Shown piece after piece: positions 52,685-61,397 of a DNA stretch of 64,000 nucleotides. Source of the DNA: an uncultured Pelagibacteraceae bacterium (lineage in GTDB: Bacteria > Pseudomonadota > Alphaproteobacteria > Pelagibacterales > Pelagibacteraceae); NCBI GenBank assembly GCA_902566315.1, contig CACFIL010000002.1:1-64000 (forward strand), in the 5' to 3' direction. Every line of letters begins with the position of its first letter. The first letter of the stretch is position 1. The position numbers were made by a program, and so were the translations under genes. The notes below the pieces were generated by a model, which did not search any database, was not told the origin of the DNA, and saw nothing but the letters and a program-made list of their open reading frames with translations.

Positions 52685-53578
52685 TTAAACTGGAGCTTTT
52701 GTTGATCTATCTATACCTAAAGCTTTAGCAAAAGCATCAGCTGTCAAATTGATGCCAATTATTAAACTGCTCAAACCAACTATTGGAGCTATCACCGACC
52801 AATAAGCAAAAGACATTAAACCTCTGGCGTTTGATATCATCAGTCCCCAATCTGGAGTTGGAGGACTAACACCAAAACCTAGGAATGACAAAGAACTAAA
52901 GCCAAGTAGCATCCATGACCATCTCATTGCACCTTCCACTAAAATTGCATCTCTTACATTTGGAATTATCTCATTCCATATTATTGAAAAATTGCTGTGC
53001 CCTCTTGCTCTAGCAGATACAATAAAGTCTTTTGCAATAACATCGTGGGTTGCAGCTCTTGCTACTCTTACAATTCCCTTACCATAAAAGAAACCCAAGG
53101 CAGGTATTAATACTTCGGTTGATGTACCTAACAGAGATACAATTAACAACATTGCCAATATCCACGGAATAGATAAAAATGCATCAACTATTCTCATCAC
53201 TATATCGTCAGTTTTCCCACCAACTAGTCCACAAAAAATTCCTAATAGACCACCCCAAAGTAGTGCTATCAAAGATCCAAAGAAAGTAATTGTTAAAGCT
53301 GTTCTTCCACCTAAAATTGTTCTTGTAAAAACGTCCCTTCCAAGATCATCAGTTCCAAACCAATATTCAGCAGAAGGAGCCTGTAGCATTAAAGTTGGGT
53401 TTATCGCTTTAAAGTCATATGGCGCAATGTAAGGGCTAATAAATGCAAGAATTACGTGGAAAATCAATATACTTAAACCAATAAATCCTGACGGTCTTGA
53501 GGCCATTGTAATTATTATCTCAGAGACTTTTGCGAAATTACTTTTTTTTTCTTCCTGATAAATATTATCCAATTTCAT
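52685..53578 (-). CDS. Peptide-type ABC permease, DppC family
   Basis: Inner-membrane permease of 297 residues with about six helices. Its N-terminal PYIAPYDFKAINP and EYWFGTDDLGRDVFTRTILGGR (about residues 73-94) are the OppC/DppC hallmarks. The coupling loop is ISARARGHSNFSIIWNEIIPN-like (about 195-212). It is 1 base from DppB and 2 from the fused ATPase. It pairs with DppB to form the channel; substrate is set by the binding protein at 54.6-56.1 kb. Confidence 0.93.
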   Translation of the reverse strand: MKLDNIYQEEKKSNFAKVSEIIITMASRPSGFIGLSILIFHVILAFISPYIAPYDFKAINPTLMLQAPSAEYWFGTDDLGRDVFTRTILGGRTALTITFFGSLIALLWGGLLGIFCGLVGGKTDDIVMRIVDAFLSIPWILAMLLIVSLLGTSTEVLIPALGFFYGKGIVRVARAATHDVIAKDFIVSARARGHSNFSIIWNEIIPNVRDAILVEGAMRWSWMLLGFSSLSFLGFGVSPPTPDWGLMISNARGLMSFAYWSVIAPIVGLSSLIIGINLTADAFAKALGIDRSTKAPV

Positions 53579-53579
53579 A

Positions 53580-54536
53580 TTATTTTCTAATCTGTAACGT
53601 CTTTAATCTTGGATTAAGCATCAGTGTCATCAGATCTGCTAATAGATTTATACTAACATATATAGATGCAAGAATTATTGCTAAAGCTTGAACAGTAGGC
53701 AAATCTCTATTCGAAATAGACTCGATAACTAACCTTCCAAGACCAGGGTAATTGAATACAACCTCAGTTACAACCACGCCACCTAATAACCATGCAATTG
53801 TTAAAGCTACAACATTAATAGCCGGTAACAACGCATTTGGTAAAACATGTTTAAAAACCATTTTCCAATATGGAACGCCTTTTAAAATTGCCATTTGAAC
53901 ATATTCACTTGCCATAACTTGAATTACACTTGATCTTACCATCCTTGCCATGTGAGCTGTCATAATCATTGCAATAGCGATTACTGGTAAAATAATATTT
54001 GGTAATAGTTCAAAGAATGAAACATCAGTTGGAACAATAACAATCCCTGGTAACCACTCTAACCATATTGCAATTATTAAAATTAATAAAGTAGCACTAA
54101 TAAACTCTGGAATAGTCATAGCAAAAATAGTTACTGTTGAAATTGCAACGTCAGGTAATTTGTCTCTCCAAAGAGCAGTAACAATTCCTAATATCAAAGC
54201 AATCGGTATACCAATAAAAATGGCAGCTGATGCTAGAACTAATGAATTTTTAATTCGTGGTCCTAGAACCTCTTTAATTGGCATTTCTCCGCTTAAAGAA
54301 TAACCAAAGTCTCCTTGAATAGCATTTACGGCCCAAGATACATATCTCTCATATGCAGGAACGTTCAAACCTAATCTTCTATAACAAGCTTCTAATTGCT
54401 CCCCGAATGCTTGTCTCTCAAGATATGTTGTACACGCGTCACCAGGTAAAATCTCAGTTCCAACAAAAGTGATTAAAGATACTATAAATAAAGTTATTAA
54501 GCCTAATAGGATTCTTTTTATAATTAAAAAAAGCAT
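53580..54536 (-). CDS. Peptide-type ABC permease, DppB family
   Basis: Partner permease of 318 residues with about six membrane helices. It starts directly in a first helix (MLFLIIKRILLGLITLFIVSLITF). GDFGYSLSGEMPIKEVLGPRI (about 75-95) and YVQMAILKGVPYWKMVFKHVLPNA (about 208-231) match DppB/OppB. The late FNYPGLGRLVIESISNRDLP is typical. It is separated from the binding-protein gene by 83 bases with a strong hairpin. Confidence 0.93.
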   Translation of the reverse strand: MLFLIIKRILLGLITLFIVSLITFVGTEILPGDACTTYLERQAFGEQLEACYRRLGLNVPAYERYVSWAVNAIQGDFGYSLSGEMPIKEVLGPRIKNSLVLASAAIFIGIPIALILGIVTALWRDKLPDVAISTVTIFAMTIPEFISATLLILIIAIWLEWLPGIVIVPTDVSFFELLPNIILPVIAIAMIMTAHMARMVRSSVIQVMASEYVQMAILKGVPYWKMVFKHVLPNALLPAINVVALTIAWLLGGVVVTEVVFNYPGLGRLVIESISNRDLPTVQALAIILASIYVSINLLADLMTLMLNPRLKTLQIRK

Positions 54537-54579
54537 AAGAATACTTAAATTTTAAATTATTTATTTAGAAATTAAAGAG

Positions 54580-54611
54580 GTTTTACAGGCCTACTTAAAG
54601 GCCTGTAAAAC
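54580..54611 (-). terminator. 12-base-pair hairpin after peptide-type binding-protein gene
   Basis: Perfect arms GTTTTACAGGCC (54580-54591) and its complement (54600-54611) around an 8-base loop. It sits 8 bases downstream of the binding-protein stop on the minus strand. After the stem on the minus strand come CTCTTTAATTT, a weak T-rich run, so partial termination or 3'-end protection is likely. It would give excess binding protein over DppB/DppC/ATPase. Confidence 0.78.
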
Positions 54612-54619
54612 AAAAATTA

Positions 54620-56107
54620 TTAGTCAACACTTACTGTGTGCCATCTTATCGAAAAATACTCGACTTCGTCGAGATTTTTCACTTTAGAAGATGTGACAAC
54701 CAATCTAGATACATGGTAAGGAATCATAGTTCCAGACTCTTCCCATAGTGTTTTTTGAGCATTGATATATGCTGCTTTTCTTTTACTGAAATTTAACTCA
54801 CCTCTAGCATCAGCTAAATTCTTGTCAAAAGAAGCACTTTTGTAGAAAGACTCATTCCATTTTGCTTCACTATGATAAGCTTCGTGCAAGATACTGTCTG
54901 CAGGTCTCTCATTCCAACGTGTCATTGCTACTGGCTTTTTCATCCAAGTTTCATTCCAATAACTTTTTGAAGGTGTCATTTGAATATCCGCTCTTATGTT
55001 AGCTTTAGCAAATTGTTGTTGTAATACTTCAGCAATAGTTGGCCATGTTGGTTCTTTTGTAGATACGTGAATTGTGAACTCAATACCATCTGGATAACCT
55101 GCCTCTGCAAGTAATTTTTTAGCAGTAGCATGTTGTGGCGGGCACTTCTTTTTCATTCTGTATTGATCCGAAGGTGCAACTGGAGTATCACAAGATACTG
55201 TTGCTGCTCCTGCCATAACAAGATCAACTAATTCTTGCCTATCTACAGCTATTCTAACAGCCTTTCTTACTCTTGGATCATCAAATGGTGCAACATCCGT
55301 TCTCATTACCATACCTCTCCAATTTCCTGTAGGTATCACTGATACATTGAACTTTGAATTACCATCAAATATTTTTTTCTGATTGAATGGAACATATCTA
55401 TTCATATCAATCTGTCCAGTAAGTAGAGCTTGAATTCTAGCTTGACCATCTGGAATAGCTATTACGTGAACTTCAGAAAGTTTAGGTGCTCCTTCCCAAT
55501 AATCTGGGTTTGCTTTTAGAATTGTTGTTCCTTCAGCATCAAACTTTTCTACTATAAAAGGTCCAGTTCCAATACCTGTTTTTCCAATAGTATCACCTGA
55601 TCCATTAGGTATCATTCTTAGTCTATAATCAGTTAGTAAAAGTGGAAAATCTGCAAAAGATGTATTCAACTTCATTTTAACTGTGTGTGAGTCTACAATC
55701 TCTATATCTGTTACTGCACTCATACTTTTCTTTGCAGGCGAACCAATTTCAGGATCTTTAACTCTCATCAAAGAATATTTTACATCTTCTGCGTCAAAAT
55801 CAGATCCGTCATGGAATTTAACACCTTTTCTTAAGTTAAAAGTCCATTCCGTAGCATCTGCATTTCCTGACCAGTCAGTTGCAAGCTCAGGAGATGTTAC
55901 CCCTTTAAGATCTTTTCTTACAAGACGGTTCTGTGTCATTATTACTACCTGAAACAGTCGTCCCTTAGTAATTGCGTCTAAATTTGTATCTTTTCCAAAA
56001 CCAACATCATGAGATAATTTAAAAACACCGCTTGATGCATTGGCAAAAGAAAATGTTACTAACAGTGATACCAATGAAACTGATATCAATTTAAAAATGT
56101 TTTTCAT
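54620..56107 (-). CDS. ABC transporter substrate-binding protein, family 5
   Basis: Periplasmic peptide/nickel/opine-type binding protein, 495 residues. A signal peptide (MKNIFKLISVSLVSLLVTFSFANA) precedes the mature part. LATDWSGNADATEWTFNLRKGVKFHDG (about 72-98) is the family-5 signature, and DDPRVRKAVRIAVDRQELVDLVM (about 277) a second conserved block. It heads the importer operon on minus and is divergent from the seven-gene catabolic operon. Ligand class is broad (dipeptides, glutathione, opines, other), and cannot be read. Confidence 0.92.
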   Translation of the reverse strand: MKNIFKLISVSLVSLLVTFSFANASSGVFKLSHDVGFGKDTNLDAITKGRLFQVVIMTQNRLVRKDLKGVTSPELATDWSGNADATEWTFNLRKGVKFHDGSDFDAEDVKYSLMRVKDPEIGSPAKKSMSAVTDIEIVDSHTVKMKLNTSFADFPLLLTDYRLRMIPNGSGDTIGKTGIGTGPFIVEKFDAEGTTILKANPDYWEGAPKLSEVHVIAIPDGQARIQALLTGQIDMNRYVPFNQKKIFDGNSKFNVSVIPTGNWRGMVMRTDVAPFDDPRVRKAVRIAVDRQELVDLVMAGAATVSCDTPVAPSDQYRMKKKCPPQHATAKKLLAEAGYPDGIEFTIHVSTKEPTWPTIAEVLQQQFAKANIRADIQMTPSKSYWNETWMKKPVAMTRWNERPADSILHEAYHSEAKWNESFYKSASFDKNLADARGELNFSKRKAAYINAQKTLWEESGTMIPYHVSRLVVTSSKVKNLDEVEYFSIRWHTVSVD

Positions 56108-56223
56108 AATTTCCTCTCTTTAAAAAAATAAAAGGTAACAATTAGCATCTTATATAGCAACAGTGAAAATGGTTCTTTTTTAATTGTTTTATTGATGTAT
56201 TTTGATTATTTAGAAAAAAAATA
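56108..56223. promoter_or_regulatory. Divergent control region, peptide-type importer / seven-gene operon
   Basis: A 116-base region between outward-facing starts of the binding protein and the GcvT-like gene. It is AT-rich, with ATTTCCTCTCTTT (an SD-like GAGAGGAAAT on minus before the binding-protein start). I looked for a glycine or other riboswitch before the GcvT-like gene and saw no paired conserved core. The shared region suggests that importer and operon respond to the same signal, which is inference from position. Confidence 0.45.
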
Positions 56224-57453
56224 ATGAAAGATTTAATCAATAAATACAGGTTTACTGTAAAGCCTGTTAACCTTGAAAATTCAAACTCTTTGGAGCTTGC
56301 AAGATCAATTCAAGTTCATCCATTAACTTACCAGGAGCTACCCTATGACCCAGAGTATTCTAATTATGCTGGAAGATTAACACTAGAGAAATTATCTAAT
56401 GTAAGTCCTGAGGAAATGTATTGGAAAGGGAGGCGGGAGATAATATTTAGACATACTGGTGAACATCCATTTGAAATATCTGGCCCAGACTCACTTAAGT
56501 TATTACAAAAAATATTCCCAAGAGATGTATCAAAAATATCGAAAGGAAGATGCTCTTACCAATTCGCTTGCTATCACGATGGAGGAATGATTACTGACGG
56601 AGTTCTATTAAAACTTGAAGAAGATAAATATTGGTTTGCACAAGCAGATGGGGATCTTTTTTCTTGGTATAAAGCTCACTCTAAAAATATGAATGTTGAA
56701 ATAAAAGATCCTGAAGTATGGGTAAGTCAAATTCAAGGCCCATTTTCAATGAAACTACTTGAAAATATAGCTGAGGATTTTTCAGAGAATGATTGGAAGT
56801 ACTTTGATTGGAAAGAATTACAAATCTTAGATCAAAAAGTAATTGTAAGCCGAAGTGGTTTTACAAATGAGTTAGGTTGGGAAATTTATTTCAGACCCGA
56901 AAATGAAACTGAAAAAATTGGAGATTACATTCTTGAGGAAGGAAAAAAATTAGGTATGATTTTAGTTGCCACACCAGGTTTTAGATGTAGAAGAATTGAG
57001 GCTGGTTTGCTTTCTGCAGGACAAGATTTTACAAAAAAAACAAATCCATTTTCAGTCGGTCTAGGGCGTTTTATAAATTTTGATAAAGAAGATTTTATTG
57101 GAAAAGAAGCTCTCATGAAATCAGATAAAAAATGTAAGACTTGGGGAATTAGAGTTGCAGAGGGAACTGCTATTAAAGGTGAAGGTATTAAAATAAATGA
57201 AAAAAATATTGGTAAAATAACTTCTAGTACTTGGTCGCCATATCAAATTTGTGGAGTTGGTATTGTGCACCTCTATAATAATGAGAATGGACCAGGAGAT
57301 GTTGTTGATGTTAAATGCACTGATGGAAAAGTACATAAAGGAGAAATCTGTAAATTGCCAATGTATGATGCAAAAGGAGAAATAGTTAGAGGTCTAAATA
57401 GAAATATTCCTGATGCGCCAAATCCTTGGCCTGGTATTAAAACCACAAATTAA
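56224..57453 (+). CDS. GcvT-fold aminomethyltransferase/demethylase-like protein
   Basis: Tetrahydrofolate-dependent demethylase-type protein, 409 residues. The GcvT pattern is clear: FRHTGEHPFEISGPDSLKLLQKIFPRDVSKISKGRCSYQFAC (begins near 76), VSRSGFTNELGWEIYF (about 219-234), RCRRIEAGLLSAGQDF (about 257-272) and DFIGKEAL. These place the conserved folate region and Glu/Asp sites, but it is not an ordinary glycine-cleavage T protein: no GcvH/GcvP is near. It is first of the seven-gene operon. The substrate could be a methylated amino or sulfonium compound. Confidence 0.8.
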   Translation: MKDLINKYRFTVKPVNLENSNSLELARSIQVHPLTYQELPYDPEYSNYAGRLTLEKLSNVSPEEMYWKGRREIIFRHTGEHPFEISGPDSLKLLQKIFPRDVSKISKGRCSYQFACYHDGGMITDGVLLKLEEDKYWFAQADGDLFSWYKAHSKNMNVEIKDPEVWVSQIQGPFSMKLLENIAEDFSENDWKYFDWKELQILDQKVIVSRSGFTNELGWEIYFRPENETEKIGDYILEEGKKLGMILVATPGFRCRRIEAGLLSAGQDFTKKTNPFSVGLGRFINFDKEDFIGKEALMKSDKKCKTWGIRVAEGTAIKGEGIKINEKNIGKITSSTWSPYQICGVGIVHLYNNENGPGDVVDVKCTDGKVHKGEICKLPMYDAKGEIVRGLNRNIPDAPNPWPGIKTTN

Positions 57454-57466
57454 AAAAATTTATTCA

Positions 57467-58159
57467 GTGAAGGCTAAAAAACAAATAATAGCAGTTGGAG
57501 GTGGTGGTTTCACTCATAATGAGGATGGTGATTTAGATCAATTTTTTTTAGATCAAATAGGAAAAAAAAACTGCTCTATAGGATTTTTGCCAACTGCTAG
57601 TAATGATGACGAAAAAAAAACTGAGCTATTCTATAAAAGATTTAAAAATACTAACTTTAAAGTTTCTCACTTCAACCTTGTCTCCAGTGTTAAGGGTTTT
57701 GAAAACTGGATTTCAAATTTAGATGCTATTTATATTGGTGGAGGAAATACTAAATTCATGCTCGACTTATGGAAAAGAAATAATTTAATTAATATTATTA
57801 AAGAAGTTTATAACTCAGGAATAATTGTTTCTGGTGTAAGTGCTGGAGCTGCATGTTGGTTTGATTATTTTCTCACAGACTCAGATGGACCTGGCTTTAA
57901 ACCGTTAAGTGGTGTTGGACTTATATCTGGAAGTTTTACTCCACATTATTCAGATGTAAAAAGAGCTTATAAATTCAGAGAAAATATAAATAATAAAATT
58001 TTACCAAGTGGTATAGCTGTGGATGATGGAGTTGCAGTACTTTTTATTGACGGAAAACCAACAGAGGTTTATTCTTCCAGAGAAAGTCATAATGCTTATT
58101 TTGTTGATCAAAATCAACAAATTAATTTAAAAGAATATATTAAAGTTAATAATGAGTGA
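57467..58159 (+). CDS. pepE: Peptidase E-like (S51) protein
   Basis: Serine peptidase of the alpha-aspartyl dipeptidase/cyanophycinase class. From the GTG at 57467 it is 230 residues, the normal PepE length; the longer frame from ATG 57413 would overlap the previous gene by 41 bases with unrelated residues. The nucleophile lies in VSGVSAGAACWF (Ser about 124), GGGNTKFM is the oxyanion-side glycine loop, and PHYSD carries the likely His. It may cut an N-terminal Asp or other acyl peptide brought in by the adjacent importer. The other genes are not peptidases. Confidence 0.85.
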   Translation: MKAKKQIIAVGGGGFTHNEDGDLDQFFLDQIGKKNCSIGFLPTASNDDEKKTELFYKRFKNTNFKVSHFNLVSSVKGFENWISNLDAIYIGGGNTKFMLDLWKRNNLINIIKEVYNSGIIVSGVSAGAACWFDYFLTDSDGPGFKPLSGVGLISGSFTPHYSDVKRAYKFRENINNKILPSGIAVDDGVAVLFIDGKPTEVYSSRESHNAYFVDQNQQINLKEYIKVNNE

Positions 58160-59315
58160 TAATATTTTACCAAGTCAAAAAATTTTTAGTATTAAAGACG
58201 CAAGGGAACTGTCACGTAAACGTCTACCTAAATTAGTTTTTGATTTTATTGATGGTGCATCTGGAGACGAAAAATTAGCAGAAATAAATAGCAGAGCTTT
58301 AGATCAAATTAGACTTGAACCTAAAGTTTTAAGAAATGTTGAGAAAAGATCTCTTAAGAAAAAAGTATTAGGTTATGAATTTGATTTTCCATTTGGTTTT
58401 GCTCCGATGGGTATGACTAATTTATCATGGCCTGGGGCAGACTCTATGTTAGCAGCAGAAAGTGCAAGAAATAATATACCTACATGTGTTTCTATGGCGT
58501 CTACAACAACTTTAGAAAAAATGTATGAACTATCAGAAGGTCATTCATGGATGCAACTATATATATTTCAGGATGAAAGTTTTGTCATGGAACTTTTAGA
58601 TAGAGCTAAGAATACAGGTTACGAAGTTGCAATATTAACTGTGGATGTTCCTGTGCTATCCAGGAGAACTAGAGATGATAAAAATGGTTTCTCCTACCCT
58701 TTCAAGATCGGTCCAAAACAATTTTTTGATTTTGCAACTCACCCTACTTGGTCTCTTTCTACCTTGCTGAGCGGCATTCCTAAACCAATGAACTATGTAA
58801 CATCAAAAAGCGGAGATGGTATTTTTAAAAGAAAAGAAAGTAGAGGCTCTACAGATTGGAATACTCTTAAAAGAGTGAGAGATAAATGGAAAGGTAAACT
58901 TATAATTAAAGGAGTAATGTCTCCTGACGATGCAGTAAAAATTAAGGAAGCTGGTGCTGATGCAATACAAGTTTCAAATCATGGAGGCAGACAATTAGAT
59001 AGCGCTACGGCAGCAATAAATATACTTCCAGTAATCAGAAAATCAGTAGGAAATGATTTTCCTTTAATCTTTGATAGTGGAATAAGAAGTGGAAGTGATA
59101 TCGTGAGAGCGCTTGCATTTGGCGCGGATTATGCAATGATTGGTAGACCAGTAATGTACGCAATGGGAGCTGATGGAAGAAAAGGATTAAGGAGAATTGT
59201 GGAAATAATTAAAGAAGAGGCCAGCACGACACTCGGGTTAGTAGGATTAAATGATATTAATGATGTAACTTCTAATATAGTAATAGATAGTACTGTAAAT
59301 AAGGTAGATTACTAA
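58152..59315 (+). CDS. FMN-dependent 2-hydroxy-acid oxidase/dehydrogenase (LldD/GOX family)
   Basis: TIM-barrel flavoenzyme oxidising an L-2-hydroxy acid (lactate, glycolate, mandelate class) to a 2-oxo acid, 387 residues. FDFIDGASGDEKL (about 30), FGFAPMGMTN, LTVDVPVLSRRTRDDKNGF (about 169), KGVMSPDDAVKIKEAGADAIQVSNHGGRQLD (about 253-283) with the catalytic His in SNHGGRQLD, and FDSGIRSGSDIVRALAFGAD are the family blocks. It overlaps peptidase E by 8 bases and abuts the TPP enzyme. Membrane association, as in LldD, is not evident. Confidence 0.9.
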   Translation: MSDNILPSQKIFSIKDARELSRKRLPKLVFDFIDGASGDEKLAEINSRALDQIRLEPKVLRNVEKRSLKKKVLGYEFDFPFGFAPMGMTNLSWPGADSMLAAESARNNIPTCVSMASTTTLEKMYELSEGHSWMQLYIFQDESFVMELLDRAKNTGYEVAILTVDVPVLSRRTRDDKNGFSYPFKIGPKQFFDFATHPTWSLSTLLSGIPKPMNYVTSKSGDGIFKRKESRGSTDWNTLKRVRDKWKGKLIIKGVMSPDDAVKIKEAGADAIQVSNHGGRQLDSATAAINILPVIRKSVGNDFPLIFDSGIRSGSDIVRALAFGADYAMIGRPVMYAMGADGRKGLRRIVEIIKEEASTTLGLVGLNDINDVTSNIVIDSTVNKVDY

Positions 59316-61058
59316 ATGAGCGAAAATAAAATTAGAGGTGGAGCATTACTTGCAAGGGCTCTAAAAGACAAAGGAATTGGCAAAGTTTTCACTCTTTCGG
59401 GGGGTTTTTGTAATCCAGCAATTGAAGGTTTTGCTGAATGCCAAATTGAAGTAATAAACACTCCTCATGAGCAGATTGCAGGTCATTTAGCAGACGGCAA
59501 TACAAGAATTACTCGTAAACCATCAGTATGTTTAGTTGGACCCGAAGGATTTACAAATGCAGTCCCTTCTATGATGGAAGCTTGGGGTGAGAGAAGTCCA
59601 ATTATTTACATTACAGGATCTAGCAGTCTTAAAAGACAAGGCTCAGGTGGTTTTAAAGAAATTGACGATGTTTCAATTGCAGCCCCCTTAACTAAATATA
59701 GCGCAAGTATTACAGATGGAACTCGAATAAGAGAATTTGTAGACAAAGCATATCATATTGCAACTAACGGATACCCAGGTGCTGTACATCTTAGTCTCCC
59801 TGTTGATATTATGTTTTCATCTTTTGCAGAGGAAGTTGGTTTAAGGGAAAGACCGTATTCTCAAAAAGCAAAACCTATATCTAAAGCGTGGCCAGATCCA
59901 AATTCACTCTCAGAAGTCTTAGAACTTGCTTGTAATTCAAAAAAACCAGTTATTATTGGTGGACACGGTGTTTGGTGGTCACATTCGGAAAAAAATCTTG
60001 AAGCAGCTGGTAATAATTTAAATATTCCGATTTTTAATGTTCCGTATCATCAAAAATTATTAGGAGAAGAGGCTAACGCTTACATGGGGTTAGCTGATAT
60101 ACATCAATACCCTCCTTCAGAATTTGCATTACACAATTCAGATCTGGTTCTTGTCGTTGGAGCACGATTAGATAATCAATTAAATTTTGGAAATCCACCT
60201 TTTATACCAGAGTCAACAAAATTAGTTTGTGTAAATGGTTCACATGAAGAATTAGAACTTAATAGAGCTGCAGATTTAAGTTTGCTAAGTGATCCTGGTG
60301 TTTTTTTAGATACATTATCCAACTTAAAAAAAAATAATAAATGGTCTTTAGATACAAAGTGGTTTCAAGAGAATAAAAAAAAGAAGAAAGAGTGGGTAGA
60401 TAAATCTTTGAAAGAATTAGAAATTGAAGCTGAAGCATCTAAAAAAAATGGAGGAAAAATTCACCCTCTACAACTTTCATTGGATGTTCAAGATGCAATG
60501 AGTGAAAATGATTGGCTTGTTATCGATGGAGGAAATACTCATTTTTGGTCAGAAATTGCAATCAACATCGCAGGTGCCAAAGGGAAAAAATTAAAAGGAA
60601 TATTGCATCCTGGAACTTTTAGTATGTTAGGTGTTGGAGTTTCATTTGCTCTATCTGCTAAAAATCATAATCCAGATTCAAATGTAGTTCTGATAAGTGG
60701 TGATGGTGCCTTTTTATCAGGAGGTATGTCTATTGAAAGTGTATTTTATGAGAAAAAACCTATTACTGTTGTAATTGATAATAACGGGGGTCTTGCTTCA
60801 ATTGGTCAGCAACAAGAGAGGTTATTTAAAAGTGGAAAAAGTGTGGGAACTGACTTCCGCGATATACCATTTCACAAGATATTTGAGGGTTTTGGAGGAC
60901 ATGGAGAATTAGTTAATAAAAGAGAAGAGCTAGGTCCAGCACTTAAAAGAGCTATGGATAGTGGAAAACCTGCGTGCGTGAACGTTAAAGCAAAACCTGT
61001 ATTAAGCCCAATAGTCTCTGCAGTTGCAAGTAAAAGAGAGAAATCATCAATAGAATAA
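59316..61058 (+). CDS. TPP-dependent enzyme, acetolactate-synthase-like
   Basis: Three-domain thiamine diphosphate enzyme of 580 residues. The cofactor-activating Glu52 is in NTPHEQIAGHLADG, and the C-terminal diphosphate motif runs GDGAFLSGGMSIES...VVIDNNGG (about 460-490). It acts on 2-oxo acids (decarboxylation or carboligation). It starts directly at the end of the hydroxy-acid oxidase gene, so it probably uses that enzyme's 2-oxo product. It is not obviously IlvB: no IlvN follows, and the N-terminal GGFCNPAIEG and LPVDIMF stretches are unusual. Glyoxylate carboligase and oxalyl-CoA-type activities remain possible. Confidence 0.82.
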   Translation: MSENKIRGGALLARALKDKGIGKVFTLSGGFCNPAIEGFAECQIEVINTPHEQIAGHLADGNTRITRKPSVCLVGPEGFTNAVPSMMEAWGERSPIIYITGSSSLKRQGSGGFKEIDDVSIAAPLTKYSASITDGTRIREFVDKAYHIATNGYPGAVHLSLPVDIMFSSFAEEVGLRERPYSQKAKPISKAWPDPNSLSEVLELACNSKKPVIIGGHGVWWSHSEKNLEAAGNNLNIPIFNVPYHQKLLGEEANAYMGLADIHQYPPSEFALHNSDLVLVVGARLDNQLNFGNPPFIPESTKLVCVNGSHEELELNRAADLSLLSDPGVFLDTLSNLKKNNKWSLDTKWFQENKKKKKEWVDKSLKELEIEAEASKKNGGKIHPLQLSLDVQDAMSENDWLVIDGGNTHFWSEIAINIAGAKGKKLKGILHPGTFSMLGVGVSFALSAKNHNPDSNVVLISGDGAFLSGGMSIESVFYEKKPITVVIDNNGGLASIGQQQERLFKSGKSVGTDFRDIPFHKIFEGFGGHGELVNKREELGPALKRAMDSGKPACVNVKAKPVLSPIVSAVASKREKSSIE

Positions 61059-61060
61059 TT

Positions 61061-61396
61061 GTGGCAACTTTCTCTTCTCACTTATTGGATGCAACAAATG
61101 GCTCGCACGCTGCAAATGTTGATGTAATTATTTATCAAATTAATGAAAATGGAGAAAAGAAAGTTTTCTGCGAAACTAAATCTGATGAAGGAGGACGAAT
61201 ACTGCAAGAATTTGAATTAAGTAAAGACGACTGCAATTGTGAGTATGAAATGGTTTGTAAAACTGGCAATTATTTTTCAGAAAAAAAAATAGTTTCAGAA
61301 ATTAATATTAAATTTCAAATGGAAGATCAAAATAAAAAATATCATATTCCAATTATAATCTCTAAAAATAGCTACACAGTTTGGTGGTCTAAATAA
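61061..61396 (+). CDS. Transthyretin-like / 5-hydroxyisourate hydrolase-like protein with altered C terminus
   Basis: A 111-residue transthyretin-fold protein, starting GTG at 61061, 2 bases after the TPP gene. The N-terminal SSHLLDATNG gives His7, SDEGGRI gives Arg46, and KYHIPIIIS gives His95. These are the three positions expected for 5-hydroxyisourate hydrolase. The C-terminal family ending YSTYRGS is replaced by YTVWWSK. Full urate-pathway partners are absent. It may hydrolyse another cyclic amide or lactam-like compound made in this pathway, or be a non-enzymatic binding protein. Confidence 0.72.
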   Translation: MATFSSHLLDATNGSHAANVDVIIYQINENGEKKVFCETKSDEGGRILQEFELSKDDCNCEYEMVCKTGNYFSEKKIVSEINIKFQMEDQNKKYHIPIIISKNSYTVWWSK

Positions 61397-61397
61397 A

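Noticed and set aside
56108-56223. Possible glycine riboswitch before the GcvT-like gene
   Set aside because: SAR11-type genomes use glycine riboswitches near gcvT, but this gap is AT-rich with no paired conserved core.
57413-57466. Upstream ATG extension of peptidase E
   Set aside because: It would overlap the GcvT-like gene by 41 bases; the GTG at 57467 gives the standard PepE length and places the first beta strand at the start.
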